Notes: generated from the sequence alone by a model not told the origin. 64,000 nucleotides of DNA from Metabacillus_B sp050107715 (GCF_050107715.1 NZ_JBNILN010000004.1:62001-126000), one strand, 5' to 3'. Shown: positions 16,199 to 25,813, counted from the first letter of the stretch. Program-made: numbers and translations.

Positions 16199-17464
16199 TT
16201 ACGGCTGTTTATTGTTCTGTTTAATCGTTTCATCGAAGATTTTAGCTACTTCGTCGAGAGCTTCCTGAGGCGTCAGCTCCCCTTTAAGCGCTTTCGAAAT
16301 ACCTGTTGTCAGATCTCCGGCATTTTTTGTCATAACTTTTTGGTTTCCCCAGTCTTTTGCCGCTTGGGGAGAAGTGTTCTTAAACTCATCCGTAAACACA
16401 GCAAACAGCTTGTCATCCATTGGATAGCTGAGGTCTTTGTTATCTTTTCTCGCACTCAGAAACAACGACTTCTCAATGTATTCGGCGTTGACTTCTTTTG
16501 TGGACAGATATTGAATGAATTCTGCTGTTTCTTTCTCCACCCCTGTATTTTTCAGTCCCATTACATATTTGCCGCCCGGAACTGAAGACCGCCGTTCTTC
16601 TTTCGGAAGATACGTCACACCCCAGTCAAAATGAGTGATATCTTTGTAGCTGCCCATCATCCAGTTGCCCGCTAAGTGAACCGCCACAGTACCTGAACGG
16701 AACAGATTGTTCGGATTCTCCCCGCCAAGCCATACAGAGTCGGGGATCAGTCCTTCCTCATGCATGTCTTTAAATTCTGCCAGGGCATTGACTGCTTCAG
16801 GGCTGTTGACTGCAGCCTTTGTCAAATCCTTATCGAATAAGCTGCCCCCATATTCGTACATCATTGTGGACCAGCGGTGTCCGGAAAAATCCCATACCAT
16901 CGGATACCGTGCTTCTCCGCTTGCTTTGATTTGCTGCAGAGCCGTGCGGAACTCGTCCCATGTCCAAACCTCTTCCGGAGAAGCCGGCACCTCTACTCCG
17001 GCTTTCTTAAATAAATCTTTATTGTAATACATCCCATTCGCTGTTATATCCATCGGAGCGGCGATGATCCGGTCGTTGATGACATAAAACGGCTGGATAG
17101 AATCCTCAAACTGCCCGATGAATTTATCCTTATCCCCGACGTATTCTGTTAAATCAATGGCATGATCCGCAAATTCATATGTATCATTTATTCGTACCAA
17201 TGCTGGGGGTTTGCCCCCTGCTATCATTGTTTTCAGCTTTGTTTTAACATCCTTAAAAGCAACTTCCACCAGATTGATATCCACTTCAGGGTGCTGTTTT
17301 TCATAGTTTTCGATAATTTCTTTCATGACCTCTCCTTCTCCGCCATCAGAGAACCACATGAAGTCCAGTCTTACTTTTCCCTCTCCTGATTGACCGCAGC
17401 CGGCTAGCGAGAGCATTAAAGCAAGGATGATGATTTTTGCACACATGCCCCATTTTCTCTTCAA
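16199..17464 (-). CDS. extracellular sugar-binding lipoprotein of the ABC importer
   Basis: A 421-residue solute-binding protein, family 1. Residues about 1-23 form a lipoprotein signal ending in LSLAGC, so it is anchored to the outer face of the membrane. The mature part has the family features FMWFSDGGEGEVMKEII, DITANGMYYNKDLFKKAGVEVP, TWDEFRTAL and FRSGTVAVHLAGNWMMG. The TTG at 17464 is chosen since GGGAGGG lies 6 nt upstream; a longer frame from 17491 has no ribosome binding site. It is the first gene of the importer operon. No regulator or glycosidase is next to it, so the ligand is open. Confidence 0.9.
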   Translation of the reverse strand: MKRKWGMCAKIIILALMLSLAGCGQSGEGKVRLDFMWFSDGGEGEVMKEIIENYEKQHPEVDINLVEVAFKDVKTKLKTMIAGGKPPALVRINDTYEFADHAIDLTEYVGDKDKFIGQFEDSIQPFYVINDRIIAAPMDITANGMYYNKDLFKKAGVEVPASPEEVWTWDEFRTALQQIKASGEARYPMVWDFSGHRWSTMMYEYGGSLFDKDLTKAAVNSPEAVNALAEFKDMHEEGLIPDSVWLGGENPNNLFRSGTVAVHLAGNWMMGSYKDITHFDWGVTYLPKEERRSSVPGGKYVMGLKNTGVEKETAEFIQYLSTKEVNAEYIEKSLFLSARKDNKDLSYPMDDKLFAVFTDEFKNTSPQAAKDWGNQKVMTKNAGDLTTGISKALKGELTPQEALDEVAKIFDETIKQNNKQP

Positions 17465-17648
17465 AAGGCTCCCTCCCATCTTTTTAAACATTCAGAATTC
17501 ATTTTTTCCCGGAATTTTTGGTGTTGATATCCCCCAATACCTTATACCCCATTTTACTTCGCTAAAACCTATTTTTCTGCACTATTTGTCCCTATTCGAC
17601 GTTTCATGTCAAAACCAAGTACAGCCATACATCGCTCCATCAATCAAA

Positions 17649-17672
17649 AAAAAACCGCTATTGCGGTTTTTC
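17649..17672 (-). terminator. spoVK terminator
   Basis: A stem of AAAACCGC/GCGGTTTT with a TATT loop, followed on the minus strand by a long T run. It overlaps the spoVK stop codon. Confidence 0.9.
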
Positions 17673-18614
17673 TTCCCGAAGGATCAGATCCTGCGCCTTA
17701 ATTGTGACCAGTTCATCCCGGTGATATTTATCCGCCATCAGCAGCCTCATTGCCTGGGCTCTGATTGATTTTTCAATGACATTTCTTATATACCTTCCAT
17801 TGCTGAATTTAGAGGGTTGCGTCATGCTTTTGACAGCCATCAGATGGTCTTTAAGCTTCCACTCCGCCTCCCGGCTCCACGAATATTCCCTTTCCTCAAT
17901 CATTCGTTTCGAGATATCCATCAGCTGGTCCACCGTATAATCCGGAAAGTCGATGACGAGCGGAAATCTTGAATGGAGACCTGGATTAATCGACAGAAAT
18001 TGATCCATTTCTCTTGAATACCCCGCAAGAATAAGGATAAATTCATGCTGCTTATCTTCCATATGCTTAACCAGCGTGTCGATTGCCTCTTTGCCGAAAT
18101 CCTTTTCCCCTCCCCGGGCAAGGGAGTAGGCTTCATCAATAAAGAGGATCCCGCCGAGCGCGCGCTTAATTAAGTCTCTCGTTTTCTGAGCCGTATGGCC
18201 AATGTATTCTCCAACCAGGTCCGCCCGCTCCGCTTCAATCAAATGCCCCTTTGATAAAACATTCATCTGGCAGAACAGCTTGCCGATCAGTCTCGCTACC
18301 GTCGTTTTTCCTGTCCCCGGATTTCCCTTAAACATCATATGAAGCGCCTGTTTGCCTGCTTTCAGCCCTTGTTCTTCACGTTTTTGGCTGACATATATCC
18401 ACGCATATATTTCCTTGATGTTTCGCTTCATTTCTTCCATGCCGACAAGGGTGCCCATTTCTTCTTCAATTTGCTTGAGAATCGCATGTTTATAATCGGT
18501 TTTAGGAAGCACCAGATCATATCCTTTCGAGTCAGCTTCCTTTCCCGCCTTCGTTTGTCCATTGAGAATAATGTTAATCTGTCCGTTATTCTTATAGGTT
18601 ACAGCCTGATCCAA
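17658..18614 (-). CDS. spoVK: SpoVK, AAA+ ATPase of spore maturation
   Basis: A 318-residue AAA+ protein of the CbbX/SpoVK type, expressed in the mother cell and needed for spore maturation. Walker A is GNPGTGKTT (about residue 96), Walker B GGILFIDEAYSLARGG, sensor and arginine-finger region LAGYSREMDQFLSINPGLHSRF. Sequence is close to B. subtilis SpoVK over the full length (TYKNNGQINIILNG, KEIYAWIYVSQKREEQGLK). TTG at 18614 is chosen because GAGGTG lies just upstream; the longer GTG frame starts inside that site. A candidate sporulation promoter lies at 18639-18668. Confidence 0.95.
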   Translation of the reverse strand: MDQAVTYKNNGQINIILNGQTKAGKEADSKGYDLVLPKTDYKHAILKQIEEEMGTLVGMEEMKRNIKEIYAWIYVSQKREEQGLKAGKQALHMMFKGNPGTGKTTVARLIGKLFCQMNVLSKGHLIEAERADLVGEYIGHTAQKTRDLIKRALGGILFIDEAYSLARGGEKDFGKEAIDTLVKHMEDKQHEFILILAGYSREMDQFLSINPGLHSRFPLVIDFPDYTVDQLMDISKRMIEEREYSWSREAEWKLKDHLMAVKSMTQPSKFSNGRYIRNVIEKSIRAQAMRLLMADKYHRDELVTIKAQDLILREEKPQ

Positions 18615-18638
18615 AAGAGTCACCTCTGCTTTCTAACT

Positions 18639-18668
18639 TACTATACGCAGCATCTGTTCCGGCCGTGA
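18639..18668 (-). promoter_or_regulatory. candidate sigma-K-type promoter of spoVK
   Basis: On the minus strand CGTATAGTA matches the sigma-K -10 CATANNNTA with one mismatch; TCAC 17 nt upstream offers the AC of the -35. It lies 25 nt upstream of the start. Spacing and role fit, but the motif is short. Confidence 0.4.
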
Positions 18669-18861
18669 CAAATGCCTATAGTCTTATGTTCAATCCAACA
18701 ACCGAATTCAAGGCAATCGGGACCCGATTCAGCTTTATTTAGGAGGAGAGGCTCCCGGACTGTCAAAGTAAACGATGATTTAAGCAATGGAAAAGAGCTG
18801 ATCTTTTTATGTGTATTCACGGAGAACTTGTCTGAAGCCATAGAATAAGTACAAACAAAAA

Positions 18862-18884
18862 CCGCATACCATTATGGCATGCGG
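18862..18884 (-). terminator. hfq terminator
   Basis: A stem of CCGCAT, a mismatch, then CCA/TGG and ATGCGG, followed on the minus strand by five T. Confidence 0.85.
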
Positions 18885-18899
18885 CAAATCAGCTATCGT

Positions 18900-19124
18900 T
18901 TATTCAGTTTCGAGCTGGATGTTTTTCTGCGGAGCAAATGTAGAAATCGCGTGCTTATAAATTAACTGCTGCTTGCCTTCCGTTTCAAGCAGGACAGTAA
19001 AATTATCAAATCCTTTGATCAGCCCTCTGAGCTGAAATCCATTTAAGAGGAATACTGTTACAAAGATTCCATCCTTGCGCAGCTGGTTTAAAAACTGGTC
19101 CTGAATATTGATTGCTTGTTTCAT
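18900..19124 (-). CDS. hfq: Hfq, RNA chaperone
   Basis: A 74-residue Sm-like protein forming a hexameric ring that binds small RNAs and mRNAs. The Sm1 motif lies in IFVTVFLLNGFQLRGLIKGFDNFTVLLE and the Sm2 motif in YKHAISTF (the YKHA signature). Length equals B. subtilis Hfq. AGGAGG is close upstream of ATG. It follows miaA by 39 nt, the miaA-hfq pair being conserved in most bacteria. A rho-independent terminator closes the transcript. Confidence 0.98.
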   Translation of the reverse strand: MKQAINIQDQFLNQLRKDGIFVTVFLLNGFQLRGLIKGFDNFTVLLETEGKQQLIYKHAISTFAPQKNIQLETE

Positions 19125-19163
19125 GATTTGTCCTCCTCGTTTCTCTATAAGGTTACTATTCGA

Positions 19164-20105
19164 TTAAAGATGAAGCTTTCCTGCTATATATGTAAAAATT
19201 TCGTCAAGCTTCTGTTGTGGATCAGCTGGAGGAGTCATATCAAACCACTCGACATCCATCTTATTCCGAAACCAGGTAAGCTGCCGTTTAGCATACCTTC
19301 TTGAGTTCTGTTTCAGCTGTTCCACAGCTTCCTCCAGAGTTATACCGCCCTCGAGGTACTGGTAAATCTCCTTATATCCAATTGCCTGAACTGCCTGCCC
19401 GGATGTTAATCCGGATTCGTACAGCCGGGTCACTTCTTCCAGCAGGCCTTCCTCCATCATGGAATCAACCCGGTGGTTAATTCGATAGTACAAGGTTTCA
19501 CGGTCCATCGTCAAGCCTATAATGGCAGAATGAAAATGTTCCTCTCTTTTTTGGTGCTTCAGCTGCTCCGTCATGGTTTTGCCGCTGCTGTAAAAAATCT
19601 CGAGCGCCCGGATAACCCTTCTTTCGTTATTTGGATGAATTCGGCTCGCCGACTCCGGATCGCATTCTCTTAATAAGGAGTGGACGTAATCAGACCCCTT
19701 CTCTTCAGCGGTTTTTTCCATTTGCCTTCTGTATCCGGGATCAGATGGCTGTTCAGAAAATTGATAATCGTAAAGAAGTGACTGAATATAAAGACCTGTG
19801 CCCCCGGCTACTATGGCCGTTTTCCCTCTTGAAGAGATATCCGTTATGCATTCTCTCGCAAGCATCTGAAATTCAGCCGCTGAAAAACTTTCATCAGGAT
19901 CCTTAATGTCGATCAGGTGATGGGGAATTCCCCGCATTTCATCCACCCGTATCTTAGCGGTACCTATATCCATTCCTTTATAAATCTGCATCGAATCACC
20001 GCTGATGATTTCCCCATTTAGCCGTTTGGCGATTTCAATGCTTAAATTTGTTTTTCCTACCCCGGTAGGACCAATAATGACAATGACTTTCTGTTTTTCT
20101 TTCAA
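19164..20105 (-). CDS. miaA: tRNA dimethylallyltransferase MiaA
   Basis: Transfers a dimethylallyl group to N6 of A37 in tRNAs reading UNN codons; MiaB, also encoded in this window, then adds the methylthio group. The 313-residue protein has the P-loop IGPTGVGKTNLS (about residue 12), SGDSMQIYKGMDIGTAK, GGTGLYIQSLLYD and the tRNA-binding RRYAKRQLTWFRNK. TTG at 20105 is preferred over GTG three codons upstream since AAAGAGAGTGAT is then placed properly. Upstream lies ymaF; downstream hfq. Confidence 0.95.
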   Translation of the reverse strand: MKEKQKVIVIIGPTGVGKTNLSIEIAKRLNGEIISGDSMQIYKGMDIGTAKIRVDEMRGIPHHLIDIKDPDESFSAAEFQMLARECITDISSRGKTAIVAGGTGLYIQSLLYDYQFSEQPSDPGYRRQMEKTAEEKGSDYVHSLLRECDPESASRIHPNNERRVIRALEIFYSSGKTMTEQLKHQKREEHFHSAIIGLTMDRETLYYRINHRVDSMMEEGLLEEVTRLYESGLTSGQAVQAIGYKEIYQYLEGGITLEEAVEQLKQNSRRYAKRQLTWFRNKMDVEWFDMTPPADPQQKLDEIFTYIAGKLHL

Positions 20106-20187
20106 TCTTATCACTCTCTTTAGGATCTGCTCATGGCTATCCAGCTTAGTATAGCATGATTCCGCACACAGTTCACATACGGAACCA

Positions 20188-20604
20188 TTATAGCCAGAGC
20201 GGGAGCCATCTATACCAGTCAGGCTGATCTATCCCCACCGGACTTCCGGTCATTCCGCTGAACAGGTGGAAATGCCGGTCAATTCCGCCTTCCGCATACT
20301 GCACCCCCCCGGCCGCTTCAGGTGGCGCATTATAATTGTAATAGGTTCTTCCGGATATGCTGTGATAATGCGTTCCGTTAGGCAGAGGGACAGCAGGCCC
20401 TGTTTTTCCGTAAAATCTGTGATAGTGTCCCTCTTCAAATGAGCTAATGCCGTTGAAAAAATGAATATGCCCGTCATAGGCATTTCCGTTTACAGGCTTT
20501 GTAAAACCATCCATGACATGTGTATGTCCTGCTGCAGCAGTGGTATCAACGAAGAATACATGGCTGTGGGACGGTAATTCCGGTGGAGCAAATAAAACCC
20601 TCAC
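20188..20604 (-). CDS. ymaF: YmaF family histidine-rich repeat protein
   Basis: A 138-residue soluble protein of the YmaF family. It contains six HxH motifs at residues 13-15, 27-29, 46-48, 60-62, 79-81 and 111-113, each in a repeat of roughly 15-20 residues resembling G-H-x-H-F/R-F/Y-x-G. Such spacing suggests a short beta-repeat with a line of metal-binding or surface histidines; function is unknown. Starts at GTG with AAGGGGG upstream. It sits between mutL and miaA, as in B. subtilis where it is next to miaA. Expression may be linked to the mut or mia-hfq operon; no terminator is seen on either side. Confidence 0.88.
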   Translation of the reverse strand: MRVLFAPPELPSHSHVFFVDTTAAAGHTHVMDGFTKPVNGNAYDGHIHFFNGISSFEEGHYHRFYGKTGPAVPLPNGTHYHSISGRTYYNYNAPPEAAGGVQYAEGGIDRHFHLFSGMTGSPVGIDQPDWYRWLPLWL

Positions 20605-20670
20605 AAAACAAACCCCCTTATCCTCCTATACTGCAGACTACACAGAAGGATAAGGGATGGTGACGGTTCC

Positions 20671-22521
20671 CTACATGATTCTTTTAAACATTTTCTCCAT
20701 CTCATAGGTCGTAAATTGTATGATGACCGGACGTCCATGCGGACATGTAAACGGATCTTCCGCTCTTCGAAGCTCTTCAAGCAGCGCTGTGATTTCATCC
20801 GCTCTTAAATACCGGTTCGCTTTAATGGATGCCTTGCAGCTCATGAGAATGGCCGCTTCCTCTCTCAGCTTTTTTACATCCGGTTTTCTAAGTTCAAGCA
20901 CTTGCTGAATCATTTCTTCTATAACAAACTGCTCCCGGCCGGGCGGGAACCACTGGGGGTGGGAGCGAACAATGAAGCTGCTTCCTCCAAAAGGCTCCAA
21001 AAAGACCCCGACCTCTGCGAGTGATTCTAAATACTCACTCACTTTTACGGCTTCATCATGAGAATAATGAAGGGTAATGGGGACAAGCATTTCCTGTACT
21101 TCTTTTTCCAGCCTTCCTACTTTTTCACGAAAAAATTCGTATTTAATGCGCTCCTGGGCAGCATGCTGATCAATCATATACAAACCAGTATCATTTTGGG
21201 CGAGTATATAGGTGCCGTGCATCTGTCCGATCGGATACATAGGAGGAATCCTCGGCTCTTTCCTTAAATACGGATTGCCCAATTCCGTCTCCTCCTGATC
21301 ACGGGGAAGCTCAGCCGGCCTTTCTTTCACAAAATTTTCCTGTTCCTGCGGCGGTGCTTCGGTGTGCTCACTCTTTTCTATTAACTCATCCAGCTTGATC
21401 TCTTCCGCCTTCTCATGAGAAGCAGTATAAGAAGGACGTTCCTGTTTTTCCTGGCGGTCTTCGAACAGCATGGACTGCTGTTCATCTTTAGGCATGGCCT
21501 TTTTTGGTTGGTGGAGGCCCGAATTGGGAATGAGCGTTTTTTTGCGGAAGGTGTCTTTTACACCTTCAGAAATAAGCTCATAAAGTTCCGCTTCCTTGCT
21601 AAGCCTTACCTCCATTTTAGAAGGATGAACATTTACATCAACGAGCAGGGGATCCATGGTGATGTCTAGAACCGCAATCGGGAAGCGGCCAATTGGAAGC
21701 AGGGTATGATACCCTTCCATGATCGCTTTAGCAATAGCATAATTCTTAATGTACCGCCCGTTGATCATCGTGGAAATATAATTTCTGGAGGCCCGGGTAA
21801 TTTCCGGCAAAGCCAGGTATCCAGTCACTTGGAAATCGAGAGACTGCAGCGAAACCGGAACCATTTTTTTTGCTATGGATAATCCGTAGATGGAAGAGAT
21901 AACTTGTCTGACATCCCCGTTTCCATTTGTATGCAGAATCGTCTTGCCGTTATGGATGAGCTTAAAGGATACCGAAGCATTGGCCATTGCCAGCCGGTTG
22001 ACCGTGTCTGTAATGTTGCCGAGCTCTGTATGAACGGTTTTCATGTATTTAAGCCTTGCAGGGGTATTAAAAAACAAATTGGACACGGTTATGTCCGTTC
22101 CTTTCCTGCTTGAAGCGGCTTCTTGGGTATCAACCGCACCCCCGGTCAGCTTAACGTATGTGCCTGCATCCGTTCCATTGCTTGTTTTCATTTCCACATG
22201 AGAAACGGAGGCAATGCTTGGCAGGGCTTCCCCTCTAAAGCCAAGGGAGCGGATTCGAAACAAATCATTTTCATCTTTAATTTTACTCGTAGCGTGTCTG
22301 TGAAAGGCATTCAGACAATCCTCCGGTTCGATTCCATCTCCGTTATCAATAATGCGGATGCGGCCAATCCCGGCTTCCTCCAGTTCAATTTCGATGACGG
22401 AGCTGTTCGCATCTATCGCATTTTCCACAAGCTCTTTGACAACGGAGGCAGGGCGTTCAACAACCTCCCCTGCGGCAATTTTATTGCTGAGCTGATCATC
22501 CAGCAAAACGATCTTGCCCAT
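20671..22521 (-). CDS. mutL: DNA mismatch repair protein MutL with endonuclease motif
   Basis: A 616-residue GHKL ATPase that couples MutS mismatch recognition to strand incision. N-terminal ATPase motifs are LVENAIDANSS, DNGDGI and GFRGEALPSIASV. The central linker (about 345-430) is rich in Glu, Lys and Gln. The C-terminal domain has DQHAAQERIKYE, the DQHA-x2-E-x4-E endonuclease motif of organisms lacking MutH, and the metal-site residues CKASIKAN and CPHGRP. It starts 21 nt after mutS and forms an operon with it. Confidence 0.97.
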   Translation of the reverse strand: MGKIVLLDDQLSNKIAAGEVVERPASVVKELVENAIDANSSVIEIELEEAGIGRIRIIDNGDGIEPEDCLNAFHRHATSKIKDENDLFRIRSLGFRGEALPSIASVSHVEMKTSNGTDAGTYVKLTGGAVDTQEAASSRKGTDITVSNLFFNTPARLKYMKTVHTELGNITDTVNRLAMANASVSFKLIHNGKTILHTNGNGDVRQVISSIYGLSIAKKMVPVSLQSLDFQVTGYLALPEITRASRNYISTMINGRYIKNYAIAKAIMEGYHTLLPIGRFPIAVLDITMDPLLVDVNVHPSKMEVRLSKEAELYELISEGVKDTFRKKTLIPNSGLHQPKKAMPKDEQQSMLFEDRQEKQERPSYTASHEKAEEIKLDELIEKSEHTEAPPQEQENFVKERPAELPRDQEETELGNPYLRKEPRIPPMYPIGQMHGTYILAQNDTGLYMIDQHAAQERIKYEFFREKVGRLEKEVQEMLVPITLHYSHDEAVKVSEYLESLAEVGVFLEPFGGSSFIVRSHPQWFPPGREQFVIEEMIQQVLELRKPDVKKLREEAAILMSCKASIKANRYLRADEITALLEELRRAEDPFTCPHGRPVIIQFTTYEMEKMFKRIM

Positions 22522-22542
22522 ATAAATCCATCCCTTTCTTCT

Positions 22543-25134
22543 CTATCGTGCACTTTTTTGAAGCTCAAACAGCTTATTCATTGCTTCAAGAGGGGTCATC
22601 TCAAGAAGATTCAAATTCAATAGCTCTTCTTTGAGCAATCGGTCGGCTGCGGGTTCTTTCTTGTTCTTTTTAGCAGGCTTGTCCTGCGCAAAAAACGACA
22701 GCTGTGCTTCTTCTTCCGATGCAGCTGATGTTTCTTTCGTTTTCTGCTCCAGCACATTGGCTTTCGGCTGATTTTCCAGCTCCTCCAAAATTGCCTGGGC
22801 TCTTTTAATCAGAACAGGCGGAAGCTCAGCGAGTTCTGCTACATGAATCCCATAGCTCCGGTCGGCTGCGCCTTCTGATATTTTATGAAGAAACACAACC
22901 TTGCCATTCTGTTCAATTGCCCGCACATGAACATTCGCCAGAGACTTCAAAGGCTGATCAAGAACCGTAAGCTCATGATAATGGGTGGAGAAAAGGGTCT
23001 TAGCACCGATGTGATGATGAATGTATTCAATCATCGCCTGAGCCAGAGCCATTCCGTCATATGTGGATGTTCCGCGGCCGATTTCATCAAACAGAATCAG
23101 GCTGTTTTCTGTCGCGTGGACGATGGCATTTCGCGCTTCCATCATTTCCACCATAAAAGTGCTTTGGCCGGATATCAAATCATCCGCTGCCCCAATCCTG
23201 GTAAAAATCTGATCAAAAACAGGAAGAACCGCTTTTTCTGCCGGAACAAAACACCCTATTTGTCCGAGGATGGCCGTTAAGGCTACCTGCCTCATATAGG
23301 TGCTTTTTCCGGACATATTCGGTCCGGTGATTAAAAGCATGCTTCTTCCGCTTCCCATCCTGCAATCATTCGGTACATATTCCTGGGCCTGGAGAACTTT
23401 TTCTACTACCGGGTGGCGCCCTTCTGTTATATCAAGCTCACCGCTTGAAAAAACCGGTCTTGCGTATCTTCGTTTCTCACTCACAGATGCAAAGCATTGA
23501 AGAACGTCCAGTTCGCTTATGCACTTGGCAAGCGACTGCAGTCTCGGAATATACATCCGGACCTGTCCGCGGAGATCATTGAAAAGCTGGTATTCCAGTT
23601 CCGCCATGTTTTCTTCAGCTTCTAGAATCAAAGCCTCTTTTTCTTTTAAGGCAGGGGTAATAAACCGCTCTGCGTTAGTCAGCGTTTGTTTCCGCTCATA
23701 AAGGCCCTCAGGCAGCAGGTGAAGGTTCGCTCTCGTAATCTCAATATAGTAGCCAAAAACTCGGTTAAACCCAACCTTTAAAGAGCGGATCCCTGTTCTC
23801 TGTCTTTCACTTGCTTCCAGTTCTGCGATCCACGTTTTGCCGTTTTTGCTGGCATCCCTGTATTCGTCAAGCTGAATGCTGAACCCCTCTTTTATCATAT
23901 TCCCTTCTTTTACGGAAATCGGAGGCTGTTCAACAAGTGCCTGTTCCAGCAAATCCTTTAGTTCACTGCACGGGTCAATTGTTTGCGCAAGCTTGCTGGA
24001 ATAGGGATGATCAAGAGAGTGAACCAAATCTGTAAGGACCGGCACCTGCTCCAGAGATTTTTTAAGCTGAATTAAATCTCTTGCGTTAACATTCCCGAAT
24101 GCCACCCTTCCGGCAAGCCGCTCAAGATCGTATACCTCTTTCAGCTTTTCGCGAATCTCTTCCCGTTCGAAAAATTTATCAATCAGAACCTGGACCATTT
24201 CATGCCGCTGCTCAATTTTCTCCTGATGGATCAGCGGCCGGTCAATCCATTGCTTTAAAAGTCTCCCGCCCATTGCTGTCTTAGTCTCGTCAAGGAGCCA
24301 GAGCAGCGAGCCTTTTCTGCCGCTTCCGCGGATCGTTTCGGTTAATTCAAGGTTTCGCTTAGAATACAAATCCATCTTCAGAAACTGGTTTAATTCATAG
24401 TGCCGCACAGGCTGAAGGTGGTCCAGACTCCTTTTCTGTGTCCGGATTAAGTAAAGGTAGAGTCTTGCAAACGACCTCTTTAACTCACTATCATGAATGG
24501 ATTCCAGCAGATTGTCCGGAATTTGGCCGGCCTCATCATTTGCTTCTATAGAAACTGCGACTCCGCACCGGTCTTTCATGGATTTGATCAAGTTTTCCGG
24601 CAAGGTGCCTCCAACTACAGCTTCTTTAGCTCCCATTGAATAAAGTTCATTTAAGACTTCATCGAAGCGGGATGCTCTTGTCACACTGTTTTCACCGGTA
24701 GTGAGGTCAGAAACCGCAAATCCGAACCCATCCTGAAGCTCAGTCACACTGACTAGAAAATTATTCTCTTTTTCTGAGACGCCTTTTCCATCCATGACGG
24801 TCCCCGGTGTAATAAGCTGGACAACTTCTCTCTTCACTACACCTTTCGCCTGCTTTGGATCCTCCGTCTGCTCACAGATCGCCACTTTGTAGCCTTTGCC
24901 TACAAGCTGTTCTATGTAGCCCGCTGCAGAATGATAAGGGACCCCGCACATCGGTATTCTTTCACTGCTTCCGCCGTCCCGGCTTGTTAATGTTATTTCC
25001 AGTTCTTGAGATGCGCGGATTGCATCTTCAAAAAACATTTCATAAAAATCACCTAATCTAAAAAACAAAAAGGCATCCTCGTAATCTGCCTTTACTGTTA
25101 AATACTGCTGCATCATCGGCGTATATGTAGCCAT
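22543..25134 (-). CDS. mutS: DNA mismatch recognition ATPase MutS
   Basis: A 863-residue MutS1. N-terminal mismatch-binding domain begins TPMMQQYLTVKADYEDAFLFFRLGDFYEMFFEDA, with the Phe-x-Glu wedge in the FYEMF segment. The clamp and lever domains fill the centre. The ATPase carries Walker A GPNMSGKST, Walker B ILFDEIGRGTSTYDG, and FSTHYHEL. The C-terminal tail (KTKETSAASEEEAQLSFFAQ) contains a likely beta-clamp binding segment QLSFF. cotE lies upstream and mutL downstream, as in B. subtilis. Confidence 0.98.
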   Translation of the reverse strand: MATYTPMMQQYLTVKADYEDAFLFFRLGDFYEMFFEDAIRASQELEITLTSRDGGSSERIPMCGVPYHSAAGYIEQLVGKGYKVAICEQTEDPKQAKGVVKREVVQLITPGTVMDGKGVSEKENNFLVSVTELQDGFGFAVSDLTTGENSVTRASRFDEVLNELYSMGAKEAVVGGTLPENLIKSMKDRCGVAVSIEANDEAGQIPDNLLESIHDSELKRSFARLYLYLIRTQKRSLDHLQPVRHYELNQFLKMDLYSKRNLELTETIRGSGRKGSLLWLLDETKTAMGGRLLKQWIDRPLIHQEKIEQRHEMVQVLIDKFFEREEIREKLKEVYDLERLAGRVAFGNVNARDLIQLKKSLEQVPVLTDLVHSLDHPYSSKLAQTIDPCSELKDLLEQALVEQPPISVKEGNMIKEGFSIQLDEYRDASKNGKTWIAELEASERQRTGIRSLKVGFNRVFGYYIEITRANLHLLPEGLYERKQTLTNAERFITPALKEKEALILEAEENMAELEYQLFNDLRGQVRMYIPRLQSLAKCISELDVLQCFASVSEKRRYARPVFSSGELDITEGRHPVVEKVLQAQEYVPNDCRMGSGRSMLLITGPNMSGKSTYMRQVALTAILGQIGCFVPAEKAVLPVFDQIFTRIGAADDLISGQSTFMVEMMEARNAIVHATENSLILFDEIGRGTSTYDGMALAQAMIEYIHHHIGAKTLFSTHYHELTVLDQPLKSLANVHVRAIEQNGKVVFLHKISEGAADRSYGIHVAELAELPPVLIKRAQAILEELENQPKANVLEQKTKETSAASEEEAQLSFFAQDKPAKKNKKEPAADRLLKEELLNLNLLEMTPLEAMNKLFELQKSAR

Positions 25135-25246
25135 GTTTATCCCCCATTGCCTATCCTAATCAAAAACAACCTTAATTATAACATATGTTTCGTTTCCCTT
25201 TACACCCGGAACTACACCGCAGAGATTGTCCAATGAAGCACAAAAA

Positions 25247-25271
25247 AACCAGGAAGGACTTCTTCCCGGTT
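25247..25271 (-). terminator. cotE terminator
   Basis: An imperfect 10-bp stem (AACCAGGAAG with CTTCCCGGTT) followed on the minus strand by seven T, 3 nt after the cotE stop. Confidence 0.88.
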
Positions 25272-25273
25272 CA

Positions 25274-25813
25274 TCATTCTTCGGCTTCCCCAGCTAAAAA
25301 CTCTGTATCTAGATCATCGAACTCATCTTCCAAATCCTCTTCCCACTCTTCATCCTCGCAGCCATCAGGATGAACGACAACACATACTTTTGTTTCGCCG
25401 ATCACTTCAGCCAGCACCTCTCGCTCTGCCTGAACGATAATTTTATTGCCGTTTGGAGAAATCGTCACTTCAAGGCAATTCGGCTGCTGGAGTACTTTTG
25501 CACAAACCTCATGCTCATCGTCGAGGAAATGATTGTCTCTGTACTTAAGTTTTACAATGTCTACGTACTTAACCCGTTCTGTAACAACCTCTGTTTTCGT
25601 ATTATGATCATACGAATACCAGACATTAATGTCATAAGTTCCTTCCACCTCGACTGTTTTACCAACTTTATGGGGTTCATATTTATGGTTGATAATCCAG
25701 CCGCCTAAAATACTGGTAGGTCTTTGAGACGGGGAGATCGTGTGCGTGCATTGAGTGAACTTGCGTCCTTTCGCTACAACCGCTTTCGTAATAATTTCTC
25801 TGTATTCAGACAT
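25274..25813 (-). CDS. cotE: CotE, outer spore coat morphogenetic protein
   Basis: A 179-residue mother-cell protein that directs outer coat assembly around the forespore. The sequence follows B. subtilis CotE throughout: MSEYREIITKAVVAKGRKFT, HTISPSQRPTSILGGWIINH, TVEVEGTYDINVWYSYD, then a very acidic C-terminus (CEDEEWEEDLEDEFDDLD) used for coat protein interaction. ATG has GAGGAGGG upstream. Candidate sigma-E promoters lie at 25847-25875 and 25932-25960. The mutSL genes follow on the same strand after a terminator. Confidence 0.96.
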   Translation of the reverse strand: MSEYREIITKAVVAKGRKFTQCTHTISPSQRPTSILGGWIINHKYEPHKVGKTVEVEGTYDINVWYSYDHNTKTEVVTERVKYVDIVKLKYRDNHFLDDEHEVCAKVLQQPNCLEVTISPNGNKIIVQAEREVLAEVIGETKVCVVVHPDGCEDEEWEEDLEDEFDDLDTEFLAGEAEE

